A DNA stretch of 5,179 bases from Anaerolineae bacterium (GTDB lineage Bacteria; Chloroflexota; Anaerolineae; UBA1429): positions 1 to 5,179 of the forward strand of contig JAFGLK010000532.1 of the NCBI GenBank assembly GCA_016928125.1. The letters are read 5' to 3'. A program made the position numbers and the translations under genes. How positions within the stretch are numbered: position 1 is the stretch's first letter; every line of letters starts with the position of its first letter. Of the stretch, positions 1 through 5,179 are shown piece by piece. The notes under the pieces were generated by a model. The model was given only the letters and a program-made list of their open reading frames with translations, was not told where the DNA came from and made no database searches.

Positions 1-482
1 CCAGCGTGTACGTGCAGATGGGCCTCAAGCCACACATCGTGCATGTGGTGGGCCACACCGAGGCCCATCACGCGGCCACCGCGGCGGACGTGATCGAGGC
101 CTGCAAGCTGGCCCGGCGATCGATCGAGAACGCCCTGCGCGGGCAGCCCGACCTGACGGCGGACCCCGCGGTACAGGCGCGGCGTGAGGAGCTGGTTCAG
201 GAGGCGCAGGTGCTCCTGGCGGGCATCCGCGCCGTGGCCGACGCCGATGTGCGCGATCCGCTGACGGACCCGGCCACGCTGGCGCGGGCACTGAGCCTGG
301 GCATTCTGGATGCGCCGCACCTGAAGAACAACCGCTATGCCCGGGGCCAGATCATCTCGCGGGTCGATGCGCGGGGCGCCTGCGTGGCGGTGAATCCGAC
401 CACCGGGCAGCCCCTGGCGGAGGCCGAGCGCCTGGCCGAGCTGGGCGTAGAGCGACTATCGCGAGGGAGGGCAGCAGCATGA
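1..482 (+). CDS. C-terminal part of a glutamate-mutase-E-like cobalamin-dependent mutase component (5' end outside window)
   Basis: The reading frame is open to the left edge (first whole codon at base 3), so the gene begins upstream and only about 159 C-terminal residues are seen. The GTG at base 6 is probably internal, because the protein starts abruptly in what reads as a late barrel strand. Numbering from that Val/Met, there is a strand HIVHVVGHTEAHHAAT (10-25), a helix (26-44), a long charged helix (53-76), then LGILDAPHLKNNRYARGQ (98-115) and a short C-terminal strand region. From memory, this order matches the end of glutamate mutase subunit E (methylaspartate mutase epsilon): a TH-type strand, two helices, and a G-[VI]-[LM]-D-x-P...YxxGK segment. 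That subunit forms the TIM barrel that converts glutamate to 3-methylaspartate with adenosylcobalamin. Residues are far from identical, so the substrate may differ. No DxHxxG B12-binding motif is present; in this family it lies on a separate small subunit. An ornithine aminomutase (OraE) C-terminus was considered and fits worse. The gene overlaps the next by 4 bases. Confidence 0.5.
   Translation, partial: SVYVQMGLKPHIVHVVGHTEAHHAATAADVIEACKLARRSIENALRGQPDLTADPAVQARREELVQEAQVLLAGIRAVADADVRDPLTDPATLARALSLGILDAPHLKNNRYARGQIISRVDARGACVAVNPTTGQPLAEAERLAELGVERLSRGRAAA
463..470 (+). promoter_or_regulatory. Ribosome binding site for the opine dehydrogenase-like gene
   Basis: GAGGGAGG lies 8 bases before the ATG at 479, inside the last codons of the preceding gene. 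It supports the 479 start and translational coupling through the ATGA stop/start overlap. Confidence 0.7.
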
Positions 483-1618
483 GCGTTCAGGAGATGTGGA
501 CGGTGGTGGGCGCGGGACATGGCGGCAAGACCATGGCCGCTCACCTGGGCCTGATGGGCGTGCCGGTGACCCTCTACAACCGCACCGCCGCCAAGGTTGA
601 AGCGATCAAGGTCCGAGGGGGGATCGAGTTGGCCGCGCGCAACGGAGGTCCGCGGGGGTTTGGCCGAATCGAGCGCGTGACATCCGACATGGCCGAGGCC
701 CTGGCGGCCTCGGGCGTGATCATGGTGGTGGTGCCCGCCACCGCGCATCGGCCCATCGCGCAGGCCATGGCGCCTCACCTGCGAGACGGGCAGATCCTGG
801 TGCTGAACCCCGGCCGCACCGGCGGGTGTCTCGAATTCGTCAAGACGCTGCGCGATCAGGCCTGCCAGGCCGACGTGACGGTGGCGGAGGCCGAGACGCT
901 GCTCTATGCCTGCCGCTCGGAGGGTCCGGTCCAGGCGCGCATCTTGCGCATGAAGGACGCCGTGCCCCTCGCGGCGCTGCCCGCTACGCGCACGTCGACG
1001 GTTCTGGACGCGCTGCGGGATGTGTTTCCGCAATTCATCGATGGGCAGACGGTCCTTCACACGGGGCTGGACAATATGGGCGCCATCTTCCATCCCGCCT
1101 TGACCCTGCTCAATGCGGGGCGCATCGAGTCAACCGGTGGCAGATACCAGTTCTATATCGATGGCGTCACGCCGTCGGTGGCCCGCGTCCTCGAGCGCCT
1201 GGATCGTGAGCGCGTCACGGTCGCCTCGTCGCTCGGCATTCGCGCCCGCACCGCGCTCGAGTGGCTGAGCCTGGCCTACGACGCCACAGGAGATACGCTG
1301 CACGACGCGATCCACAACCAGATGGGCTACCACGGCATCACCGCGCCAGCTACCCTCAATCACCGCTACATCACGGAGGATGTGCCCATGAGCCTCGTGC
1401 CCATCGCGGCGCTGGGCGAGCGCTATGGCGTGGCGGTGCCGGCCATCCGCAGCCTGATCCGCCTGGCGGGCATCATCCACCAGACGGATTATGAGCGGCG
1501 CGGGCGGACCCTGGATGTGCTCGGCATCGAGCAGTTGAGCGCGGACGAGTTGATCCGCTTTGTGTCCGAGGGGCAGGTCAGTCAGGAGCCAGGAGACGAC
1601 CTGCGAAGGGTGGCCTGA
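479..1618 (+). CDS. NAD(P)-dependent octopine/nopaline (opine) dehydrogenase family protein
   Basis: A 379-residue cytoplasmic protein of normal length for the family. The N-terminal Rossmann domain (about 5-180) opens with the dinucleotide motif GAGHGGKTMAAHLG (11-24, GxGxxG). It continues with family-typical blocks: the VVVPATAHRPIA strand-helix, GQILVLNPGRTGG, and ETLLYACRSEGP. The C-terminal octopine-dehydrogenase domain (about 185-340) has LDNMGAIFHPALTLLNAGRIE, FYIDGVTPSVARVLERLDRER, and RYITEDVP (296-303). His205 in the IFHP segment is the likely counterpart of the essential His of octopine dehydrogenase and of N-(1-carboxyethyl)norvaline dehydrogenase. An Asp such as D301 may complete the pair, but I cannot align it. 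Known members reductively condense the alpha-amino group of an amino acid with a 2-oxo acid, or oxidise the resulting opine. The bacterial family is broad and mostly uncharacterised, so substrate and direction are unknown. The start is set by the ATGA overlap and a good Shine-Dalgarno. It shares an operon with a mutase-like subunit, a ligase and a racemase. Confidence 0.88.
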   Translation: MSVQEMWTVVGAGHGGKTMAAHLGLMGVPVTLYNRTAAKVEAIKVRGGIELAARNGGPRGFGRIERVTSDMAEALAASGVIMVVVPATAHRPIAQAMAPHLRDGQILVLNPGRTGGCLEFVKTLRDQACQADVTVAEAETLLYACRSEGPVQARILRMKDAVPLAALPATRTSTVLDALRDVFPQFIDGQTVLHTGLDNMGAIFHPALTLLNAGRIESTGGRYQFYIDGVTPSVARVLERLDRERVTVASSLGIRARTALEWLSLAYDATGDTLHDAIHNQMGYHGITAPATLNHRYITEDVPMSLVPIAALGERYGVAVPAIRSLIRLAGIIHQTDYERRGRTLDVLGIEQLSADELIRFVSEGQVSQEPGDDLRRVA

Positions 1619-1662
1619 AGGCCCCGGCGCGACCGAACAGCTCGTCGGCGTGGCTGAAGATG

Positions 1663-1668
1663 AAAGGA
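1663..1668 (+). promoter_or_regulatory. Ribosome binding site for the ATP-grasp ligase gene
   Basis: AAAGGA, 10 bases before the ATG at 1679, in the 60-base spacer 1619-1678. That spacer shows no convincing terminator or promoter, so co-transcription with the upstream gene is likely. Confidence 0.55.
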
Positions 1669-1678
1669 CGGTACCTGT

Positions 1679-2680
1679 ATGCAGGATGTCAGGATCGGGT
1701 TGCTGAGCAAGAAAAGAGGCAATTTTGCGCTTCAGGAGAGGTTCGTTGGCGCAGGTCACATCATAGATACCACATCAGAGGAGGTGGAACACCACAGGCA
1801 GGCGCTGGTTGAGGCGGGCTATCGGGTCGAGCTGATCCAGTGGGGGCCTGAGATCATGGGCGAGCTGGCCGAACGGGATCTCGATCTGGTGTTTAACGTC
1901 TCCAGCCTGGTCGAGGCCGCGATCCTGGAGGAGCTCGAGATCCCGTATGTGGGCTCGGATCCCTTTACCATCGCCGTGGCGACGGACAAGTCGCTGGCGA
2001 AACAGCTCTGGCAGCAAGTTGGCCTGCCCAGCTCGCCTTTTGCGGTGGCTCGCACGGTGGGCGATTGCGAGCCCTTCCGAGATGCCCCGCCTTTCGACTA
2101 TCCCCTGTTCATCAAGCCTGTGGCGGGCAGGGGCAGCTCGGGTATCGATGAGGGCTCGGTGGTGGAGAGCTACTCTGAGCTGGTGAACGGCGTTGAACGG
2201 CGCCTGGAGACCATCGGTCAGCCGGTGCTCATCGAGCGCTTCCTGCGGGGGCGAGAGATCACCCTGGGGATTGTGGGCAATGGCCGCGAGGCGCGGGCGC
2301 TGCCGCCGCTCGAGATCCGCTACAGACAGGGCGACAGGACGCTCACGTTCGAGAAAAAGGAGCGGGACGATGACTCGTTCCACTGCCCGGCCGATCTCAG
2401 CCCGGCCGAGACTGAACGGATGCAGAGCCTGGCGCTACGAGCCTATCACGCGCTGGGGTTCAGAGACTATGGCCGCATCGACACGATCGTGACAGACGAG
2501 GGTCCCTTTCTGCTGGAAGGGAACACCTTCGCCGGGCTGACCTGCACGCCGCCCGACAAGCCGCATAGTTACATCGGCTTTATGGCGCGCGCGGAGGGCA
2601 AAGGGGGCCGGGAGTTGATCGGTGAGATCGTGCGGGCGGCGATGGCACGTCTGCACATCGCGACGAAAGAGCGGGCTTGA
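1679..2680 (+). CDS. ATP-grasp ligase, D-alanine--D-alanine ligase superfamily, probably not a true Ddl
   Basis: A 333-residue soluble enzyme, close to Ddl length (300-370), with the three-part ATP-grasp layout. The N-domain has DLVFNVSS (69-76) and EELEIPYVGSD...DKSLAKQL (84-110), as in Ddl. The central domain has YPLFIKPVAGRGSSGI (141-156; K146 and the Gly/Ser loop bind ATP phosphates) and VLIERFLRGREITLGI (183-198; E186 is the nucleotide-binding acid). The C-terminal Mg site is GRIDTIV (D268) and LLEGNTFAGLT (278-288; E280, N282). Known members form a dipeptide or amide bond through an acyl-phosphate intermediate. Departures from Ddl: no N-terminal GGxSxE motif (the segment here is GLLSKKRGN), no tyrosine-containing KY omega-loop motif (here FEKKERDDD, 224-232), and NTFAG where Ddl has NTxPG. 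These regions hold the two D-alanines in Ddl, so another amino acid or carboxylate substrate is likely. The gene ends one base before the racemase start. Several Arg codons are AGA/AGG, less usual for such G+C-rich DNA. Confidence 0.82.
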   Translation: MQDVRIGLLSKKRGNFALQERFVGAGHIIDTTSEEVEHHRQALVEAGYRVELIQWGPEIMGELAERDLDLVFNVSSLVEAAILEELEIPYVGSDPFTIAVATDKSLAKQLWQQVGLPSSPFAVARTVGDCEPFRDAPPFDYPLFIKPVAGRGSSGIDEGSVVESYSELVNGVERRLETIGQPVLIERFLRGREITLGIVGNGREARALPPLEIRYRQGDRTLTFEKKERDDDSFHCPADLSPAETERMQSLALRAYHALGFRDYGRIDTIVTDEGPFLLEGNTFAGLTCTPPDKPHSYIGFMARAEGKGGRELIGEIVRAAMARLHIATKERA

Positions 2681-2681
2681 G

Positions 2682-3881
2682 GTGTCGGTCAGACTCAGAG
2701 TCGATCTGAACCGCATAGAGGCCAATGCGCGGCGCCTGATCCAAATGTATGGGGCGCGGGGCATCGCGATCACCGCAGTGACCAAGGGCGTGTGCGGCGC
2801 GCCCGCGATCGCCGCGGCGTTGGTTCGCGCGGGGATCCGCTCGCTGGGCGACTCGCGGCTCGACAACATTCAACGTATGCGAGCGGCGGGCATCCCGGCC
2901 GAGTTCATGCTCATCAGCCCGCCGGCGGTGAGCGAGGTGGCCAGGGCCGTGCGATTGGCGGACGTCAGCCTGAACAGCGAGCCCTCGGTGATCCGGCTCC
3001 TGGCCACGCACGCGCGGGCGTTGGGCAAGACTCACGGCATTCTGATGATGGTCGAGATGGGCGACCTTCGAGAGGGCATCATGCCCGCAGAGTTGCACGA
3101 TGTGATCGAGCAGGTGCTGGCGTTAAGAGGCGTTCACCTGACGGGCCTGGCCACGAATCTCGCCTGTCTGAGCGGCGTGGTGCCTACCGATGCCAAGATG
3201 GCGGCGTTCTCTCGCCTGGTGGCGCGGGCAGAAGCGCGCTTTGGGCTGGCGCTCGAGACCGTTTCGGGCGGGAATTCCGCCAATCATCGCTGGGTCATGT
3301 CGGGCGCCGAGCCTGGACGCGTGAACCACCTGCGCATCGGTGAGGCGATCTTGCTGGGCCGCGAGACGGTGGAGCGCCGACCGATCGCGGGTCTCGCCAC
3401 GGATGCCTTTACCCTGGTCGGGGAGGTGATCGAGGTCAAGACCAAGCCCGCTCGCCCCTATGGAGAGATCGGGCAGACGGCGTTGGGGCGCAGGCCGCTC
3501 GTTCGCGGCGGGGAGGCCATGCGCAGGGCGATCGTGGGGTTGGGCGAGCAGGATGTGGATCCGGACGCCATCCGTCCTCGACTGCAAGCCGAGATCGTGG
3601 GGGCTTGCAGCGATCAACTGGTGCTGCACGACCGAGCCGCGGCGCTGGCGGTCGGTAGCCAGGTTGAGTTCGATGTGGGGTACGGCGCCTTGTTGCGAGC
3701 CATGACCTCGCCCTGCGTCGCAAAGGTGTACATCCCTCGGGGCGCTGAGGTCCGGCCGGATGTGCCGCGGCGCCCTTGCTATCCGGCGCAGCCCGTCTTG
3801 CCGGGCCGGCCTGGGGCCTGGCAGGACGCACCTGTGCGGCGCCCAGACACCGGCGCCACGGCCCGGGGCGTTTCCCGCTGA
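2682..3881 (+). CDS. orr: PLP-dependent alanine/ornithine racemase family protein, ornithine-racemase-like
   Basis: A 399-residue protein if started at GTG 2682, one base after the ligase stop. The frame is open further upstream (an ATG-type start is possible at 2622), but those 20 residues are basic shadow sequence inside the ligase gene. The fold is type III PLP (alanine racemase N-terminal barrel). VDLNRIEAN (7-15) leads in. AVTKGVCG (32-39) carries K35, the expected PLP-Schiff-base lysine. Further blocks are LGDSRLDNI (55-63), VSLNSE (95-100), GDLREG (127-132), SGGNSAN (195-201), LRIGEAILLGRE (217-228) and YGALLRAMTSP (334-344). This series matches, from memory, ornithine racemase of the Sedimentibacter oxidative ornithine pathway (about 353 residues), more than alanine racemase. 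The expected reaction is L/D-ornithine interconversion; another amino acid is possible. The conserved core ends at residue 351 (VYI). The remaining 48 residues are a Pro/Arg-rich extension not expected in the family: either a real tail or the result of a one-base indel. The RBS is weak (GAAAGAG, 2665-2671), suggesting coupled translation. Confidence 0.82.
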   Translation: MSVRLRVDLNRIEANARRLIQMYGARGIAITAVTKGVCGAPAIAAALVRAGIRSLGDSRLDNIQRMRAAGIPAEFMLISPPAVSEVARAVRLADVSLNSEPSVIRLLATHARALGKTHGILMMVEMGDLREGIMPAELHDVIEQVLALRGVHLTGLATNLACLSGVVPTDAKMAAFSRLVARAEARFGLALETVSGGNSANHRWVMSGAEPGRVNHLRIGEAILLGRETVERRPIAGLATDAFTLVGEVIEVKTKPARPYGEIGQTALGRRPLVRGGEAMRRAIVGLGEQDVDPDAIRPRLQAEIVGACSDQLVLHDRAAALAVGSQVEFDVGYGALLRAMTSPCVAKVYIPRGAEVRPDVPRRPCYPAQPVLPGRPGAWQDAPVRRPDTGATARGVSR

Positions 3882-3932
3882 TCGGCGCCCCATGCGCGCC
3901 CCTCGTCGCTCGTCCGCAGATCGCGTTATCGC

Positions 3933-3962
3933 TTGCACCACACCCCCAGCCTGAAGCATACT
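3933..3962 (+). promoter_or_regulatory. Weak sigma-70-like promoter candidate ahead of the kinase gene
   Basis: TTGCAC (3933-3938), an 18-base spacer and CATACT (3957-3962) lie in the only stretch of the 3882-4089 intergenic region that is less G+C-rich. The match is 3 of 6 at -35 and 4 of 6 at -10. It would give a leader of about 120 bases before the kinase start. By eye only; a chance match is quite possible. Confidence 0.25.
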
Positions 3963-4056
3963 CTCAGTCGAGGGCATGGCCGGCGTGGGCGAACGCCTGC
4001 GCGGGGCCAGCGACTGCTCCCAGGCTCACGACGACCGGATCGGATCGCGCCGGCCG

Positions 4057-4067
4057 GTGGGTCCCAC
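4057..4067 (+). repeat. Small perfect inverted repeat in the kinase leader
   Basis: GTGGG-T-CCCAC, a five-base-arm inverted repeat centred on T4062, ends 7 bases before the Shine-Dalgarno of the kinase gene. It could be a half-site-type operator or part of a leader fold. It is too short to be significant alone in such G+C-rich DNA. Confidence 0.25.
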
Positions 4068-4074
4068 GCTCCGC

Positions 4075-4082
4075 AGGAGAGG
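4075..4082 (+). promoter_or_regulatory. Ribosome binding site deciding the kinase start
   Basis: AGGAGAGG, 7 bases before ATG 4090. It favours 4090 over an in-frame ATG at 3976, whose extra 38 residues are an Arg/Gly-rich stretch without family similarity. Confidence 0.7.
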
Positions 4083-4089
4083 ACCGAGG

Positions 4090-5079
4090 ATGCTACCGCA
4101 CGCCTCACTCGAGGATATAGCCAGGCGGGCGCTGGCGCAGTACGGCCTGGCCGAGGCCGGGTTGACGTTTCTGCAGCACAGCGACAACGCGACTTTCAAG
4201 GTGCAGGGGCGTGGCTCGGACGCGTATCTCCTGCGCACCCACGTGCCGGTCACCGCGGCCATGGGCGCCCACGGCGCCGACGCCGATGCGGTCCGTTCGG
4301 AGTTGCTCTGGCTGGAGGCGCTGAACCGCGACACCGATCTGGTGTTGCAAGAGCCGCTGCGTAATCGGGCGGGCGAGCTGGTCACCCAGATCAGGGCAGC
4401 GGGCGCCGCTGGGGCGATCAACTGCACGCTGCTACGCTGGGTGGCGGGGGAGCCGTATCACCGCGCGCTGGAGACGGAGGAGACCGCCCGCCAGATCGGG
4501 GCGCTTCTGGCCACGTTGCACCGCCACGCCAGCCTGTGGGAGATCCCCGCCGGATTCACGCGCCCCAAACGCGATGCGGCGTATTTCCAGGCGATGCTGA
4601 GGGGCATCCGGCCGGCGCTGGTGGATGGGCGCATCAGCCGGGCGGACTATGCTGAATTCGAGCAAGCCATCGCGCGGCTGTGCGAGATGCTGCGCCCCAT
4701 GCAGGAGGATCGGCAGACCCACGGGATCATGCACGCCGACGCGCACAAGGGCAATCTGCTCTACCACAAAGGGGCCATCCGGCTGATCGATTTCTCCTTT
4801 TGCGCGACGGGATACTATCTGTTTGATCTGGGCATCTGCCTCTCGGACATGAAAGCGGATCTGCACCCCGCGTTCCTGCAGGGCTATCGGAGCGTGCGTG
4901 ACCTGCAGGACGGCCACCCCAGGCTGATCGAGGCGTTCTTCATCGGGGGCATGGTGGGCACGATTTCCTTCTGGGCCGCCAATCCCCGCGCCCAGGCGTT
5001 ACTGGCCACCAAGGTGCCGCAGATCGCCAGGGAGTATGCGGCGCCGTTCAATCGGGGCGAGCCGTTCTGGTTTGCCTGA
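4090..5079 (+). CDS. APH/homoserine-kinase-like small-molecule phosphotransferase
   Basis: A 329-residue cytoplasmic protein with the aminoglycoside phosphotransferase (APH, protein-kinase-like) fold. The N-lobe (about 1-110) has LQHSDNATFKVQ (28-39) and AYLLRTH (45-51). SELLWLEAL (70-78) holds E71, the likely partner of the nucleotide-binding residue on strand 3; the usual Lys there appears as R49, as is common in homoserine-kinase-type members. The catalytic loop is HADAHKGN (215-222), the HxDxxxxN motif with catalytic D217 and metal-binding N222. The metal-binding Asp is in LIDFSF (232-237, D234). It should transfer ATP phosphate to a hydroxyl of a small substrate. The family covers antibiotic, choline, homoserine, methylthioribose and other kinases, so neither the substrate nor a resistance role can be claimed. 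It lies 208 bases after the racemase with its own leader and strong RBS, so it may be a separate transcription unit. A role on an intermediate of the upstream genes is inference from position only. The alternative start at 3976 is unlikely. Confidence 0.8.
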   Translation: MLPHASLEDIARRALAQYGLAEAGLTFLQHSDNATFKVQGRGSDAYLLRTHVPVTAAMGAHGADADAVRSELLWLEALNRDTDLVLQEPLRNRAGELVTQIRAAGAAGAINCTLLRWVAGEPYHRALETEETARQIGALLATLHRHASLWEIPAGFTRPKRDAAYFQAMLRGIRPALVDGRISRADYAEFEQAIARLCEMLRPMQEDRQTHGIMHADAHKGNLLYHKGAIRLIDFSFCATGYYLFDLGICLSDMKADLHPAFLQGYRSVRDLQDGHPRLIEAFFIGGMVGTISFWAANPRAQALLATKVPQIAREYAAPFNRGEPFWFA

Positions 5080-5081
5080 CA

Positions 5082-5102
5082 GAAACGGAGCGCGGCCGTT
5101 TC
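5082..5102 (+). terminator. Hairpin just after the kinase gene, possible terminator
   Basis: GAAACGG (5082-5088) and CCGTTTC (5096-5102) form a perfect 7-base-pair stem with a 7-base loop, starting 2 bases after the stop codon. No T-run follows (next bases are GCAGCGCC), so it is not a classical intrinsic terminator. It may be a 3'-end stabilising or weakly terminating hairpin. Confidence 0.4.
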
Positions 5103-5149
5103 GCAGCGCCGCCTAGCGCCAGGGCTGCAGTAGATGACCTGCGGCAAGA

Positions 5150-5179
5150 TGCCGAGCGGCATCCTGCCGAGCGGCATCC
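5150..5179 (+). repeat. Two tandem copies of a 15-base palindrome-containing unit, running off the window edge
   Basis: TGCCGAGCGGCATCC occurs exactly at 5150-5164 and 5165-5179. Each copy contains the inverted repeat TGCCG-AG-CGGCA; in the first copy it extends to GATGCCG-AG-CGGCATC (5148-5163). Just before it, GCGGCAAGATGCC (5141-5153) looks like a related degenerate piece. The array reaches the last base, so its true copy number is unknown. It is intergenic as far as can be seen. Confidence 0.75.

Noticed and set aside
1..482. First gene as the C-terminus of ornithine 4,5-aminomutase OraE
   Set aside because: The Orr-like neighbour makes this tempting, but OraE ends in a Rossmann B12-binding domain with DxHxxG, which is not seen in the 159 residues here.
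335..1093. Long open frame of 252 codons on the - strand opposite the first two genes
   Set aside because: It overlaps two well-supported + strand genes in full, its protein is His/Arg-rich with no recognisable domain, and long antisense frames are expected in G+C-rich coding DNA.
3838..3857. Two GGCGCC boxes able to form a 6-base-pair hairpin near the racemase 3' end
   Set aside because: It lies inside the open frame, lacks a T-run, and the hexamer is a common palindrome in G+C-rich DNA.
3123..3977. 284-codon open frame on the - strand opposite the racemase
   Set aside because: It is antisense to conserved racemase motifs, has a low-complexity Arg/Gly/His-rich composition, and has no family similarity.
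4008..4045. Resemblance to parts of a cobalamin riboswitch in the kinase leader
   Set aside because: Only scattered short matches; the B12-box sequence and core arrangement are not present.
4051..4075. Resemblance of the kinase leader to a T-box sequence (GGTGG...ACC-like)
   Set aside because: The core does not match the conserved T-box string, no Stem I or specifier loop is evident, and a kinase is not a typical T-box target.
3976..4089. Extended N-terminus of the kinase from an ATG at 3976
   Set aside because: The extra 38 residues are Arg/Gly-rich without similarity to the fold, while ATG 4090 has a strong Shine-Dalgarno at the right distance.

Overview
The window is 5179 bases of G+C-rich bacterial DNA (roughly two thirds G+C by eye) with tightly packed genes, all real ones on the + strand. 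No rRNA, tRNA, CRISPR array or transposase is visible. The lineage cannot be fixed from this sequence. A high-G+C bacterium with B12-dependent and ornithine-type amino-acid metabolism (for example a Chloroflexota member or a Symbiobacterium-like Bacillota) is a reasonable guess only.

Bases 1-3881 look like one operon of four genes. (1) The 3' end of a gene entering from the left edge resembles the C-terminal part of glutamate mutase subunit E, a cobalamin-dependent TIM-barrel mutase component. (2) An octopine/nopaline (opine) dehydrogenase-family NAD(P) enzyme overlaps it by 4 bases (ATGA). (3) After 61 bases comes an ATP-grasp ligase of the D-alanine--D-alanine ligase superfamily that has lost several Ddl signature residues. 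(4) One base later a GTG start opens a PLP-dependent alanine/ornithine racemase-family protein, very like ornithine racemase (Orr), with an unusual 48-residue proline-periodic tail.

Bases 3882-4089 are a short intergenic region with a weak candidate promoter and a small inverted repeat. Bases 4090-5079 encode an aminoglycoside-phosphotransferase-like (APH/homoserine-kinase fold) small-molecule kinase. Bases 5080-5179 hold a hairpin and the start of a 15-base tandem repeat that runs off the right edge.

Together, a carbon-skeleton mutase, a racemase, an ATP-dependent carboxylate-amine ligase and an opine-type dehydrogenase suggest a dedicated amino-acid pathway: interconversion of a D/L amino acid, rearrangement of its skeleton, and ligation or reductive condensation into a dipeptide- or opine-like product, or the reverse in catabolism. 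The combination is visible directly; substrates and direction are inference. The kinase may act on the same compound but has its own leader, so its link is weaker.
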